Source: Bacillota bacterium
GTDB lineage: Bacteria > Bacillota > Clostridia > Oscillospirales > CAG-272
NCBI GenBank assembly: GCA_021199825.1
Contig: JAJQHI010000074.1
Span: 1 to 6,033 of the forward strand
Direction of reading: 5' to 3'
DNA: 6,033 bases
The notes beneath the pieces are model-generated. The model was not told where the DNA came from. It ran no database searches and saw only the letters and a program-made list of their open reading frames with translations. A program made the translations under genes and the position numbers. How positions within the stretch are numbered: position 1 is the stretch's first letter; each line of letters begins with the position of its first letter. Below are positions 5,697 through 6,033 of the stretch, piece by piece.

Positions 5697-6033
5697 TTAC
5701 TCCTCGTATCCTTTGGGATTTTTAATCCTGAAATTATATGAGTCACGGCACATATCGTCAAGAGTAAGCTCAGCCTCCCAGCCGAGTATTTCCTTAGCTC
5801 GTGTAGGATCCGCATACGAAACGGCTATATCACCGGGACGTCTAGGGGTCACAACGCGTTTTATCTTCACGCCGGAGGCACGCTCATATGCATCGATTAT
5901 CTCGTATACGGAATAACCGCGTCCGCAGCCGATATTGTATGCTTCCCAACCCTTTACGGCACCGGCGCGTTTGAGCGGGGCGATGTGCGCGTTTGGCAGG
6001 TCTGTAGCATGGATGTAGTCGCGCACTCCGGTG
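5697..6033 (-). CDS. galE: UDP-glucose 4-epimerase, C-terminal part (runs off the window)
   Basis: GalE interconverts UDP-galactose and UDP-glucose with bound NAD+, the last step of the Leloir pathway and a source of UDP-galactose for surface polymers. Only the last 111 or so codons are present, about a third of a typical 330-residue enzyme. The NAD-binding Rossmann part and the Ser/Tyr-Lys active site lie outside the window. The visible landmarks are GVRDYIHATDL, the YNIGCGRGYSV segment, RRPGDIAVSYADP, LGWEAELTLDDM and the terminal NPKGY typical of GalE. The terminal DSYNFRIKNP differs from the common DSWNWQ.NP by Trp-to-Tyr and Trp-to-Phe changes, which are conservative. Another member of the extended SDR family is possible in principle, but the end motif and the galM neighbour make galE very likely. 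Confidence 0.93.
   Translation of the reverse strand, partial: TGVRDYIHATDLPNAHIAPLKRAGAVKGWEAYNIGCGRGYSVYEIIDAYERASGVKIKRVVTPRRPGDIAVSYADPTRAKEILGWEAELTLDDMCRDSYNFRIKNPKGYEE
5700..5705 (-). promoter_or_regulatory. Ribosome binding site that sets the galM start, inside the end of galE
   Basis: GAGGAG is formed by the last two codons (Glu-Glu) of galE, just before its TAA stop, and lies seven bases before the galM ATG at 5692. This fixes the galM start over longer in-frame alternatives and suggests coupled translation of the two genes. Confidence 0.7.

Noticed and set aside
4610..5815. Longer galM start with 41 extra N-terminal residues
   Set aside because: The extra part is the out-of-frame shadow of galE, overlaps it by about 120 bases, has no good ribosome binding site and does not match the mutarotase N-terminus. 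GAGGAG at 5705-5700 points to the ATG at 5692.
1..6033. CRISPR array, insertion sequence, attachment site, tRNA or phage defence system
   Set aside because: I saw no regularly spaced repeats, transposase or integrase motifs, tRNA-like cloverleaf or defence-type domains. The content is housekeeping genes.

Overview
The window looks like chromosomal core DNA of a low-to-moderate GC Gram-positive anaerobe, most likely a member of the Clostridia (gut-type Firmicutes). The grounds are a Firmicutes-type TrmK tRNA methyltransferase, a TrkH/KtrB-type potassium channel subunit, a DUF1858 protein with a CxxC motif, a membrane DUF3810 protein, and strong AGGAGG-like ribosome binding sites. This placement is an inference from gene content. 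I see no IS element, integrase, CRISPR array, tRNA or rRNA.

Every gene I can support is on the minus strand, so the biological order runs from high to low coordinates. (1) 6033-4588 is a galactose block: the C-terminal end of galE, then galM four bases later, then after 22 bases a three-helix membrane protein with a HEMSH metallopeptidase-like motif (DUF3810). The tight spacing suggests one transcript. (2) 3155-3468 is the only long gene-free stretch. It holds a candidate terminator for the gal transcript, a good extended -10 promoter for murA and a structured murA leader with two hairpins. (3) 3154-1541 holds murA (peptidoglycan precursor synthesis) and, 21 bases later, a small DUF1858 protein. 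(4) 1540-1 holds an 89-base gap with a terminator-like GC hairpin, then trmK, then the N-terminal 258 residues of a K+ uptake channel whose start overlaps the trmK stop as ATGA.

The most notable observation is that trmK is broken by an apparent single-base deletion. The N-terminal SAM-binding half and the C-terminal half are both well conserved but lie in different frames. They join cleanly at about 1051-1055, where one extra base would restore the family pattern. It could be a real mutation or an assembly error. The start of trmK is also unusual: a TTG without a good ribosome binding site, just after a terminator-like hairpin that contains an out-of-frame Shine-Dalgarno/ATG. Apart from these points the region reads as ordinary housekeeping DNA, and I found no convincing new multi-gene system.
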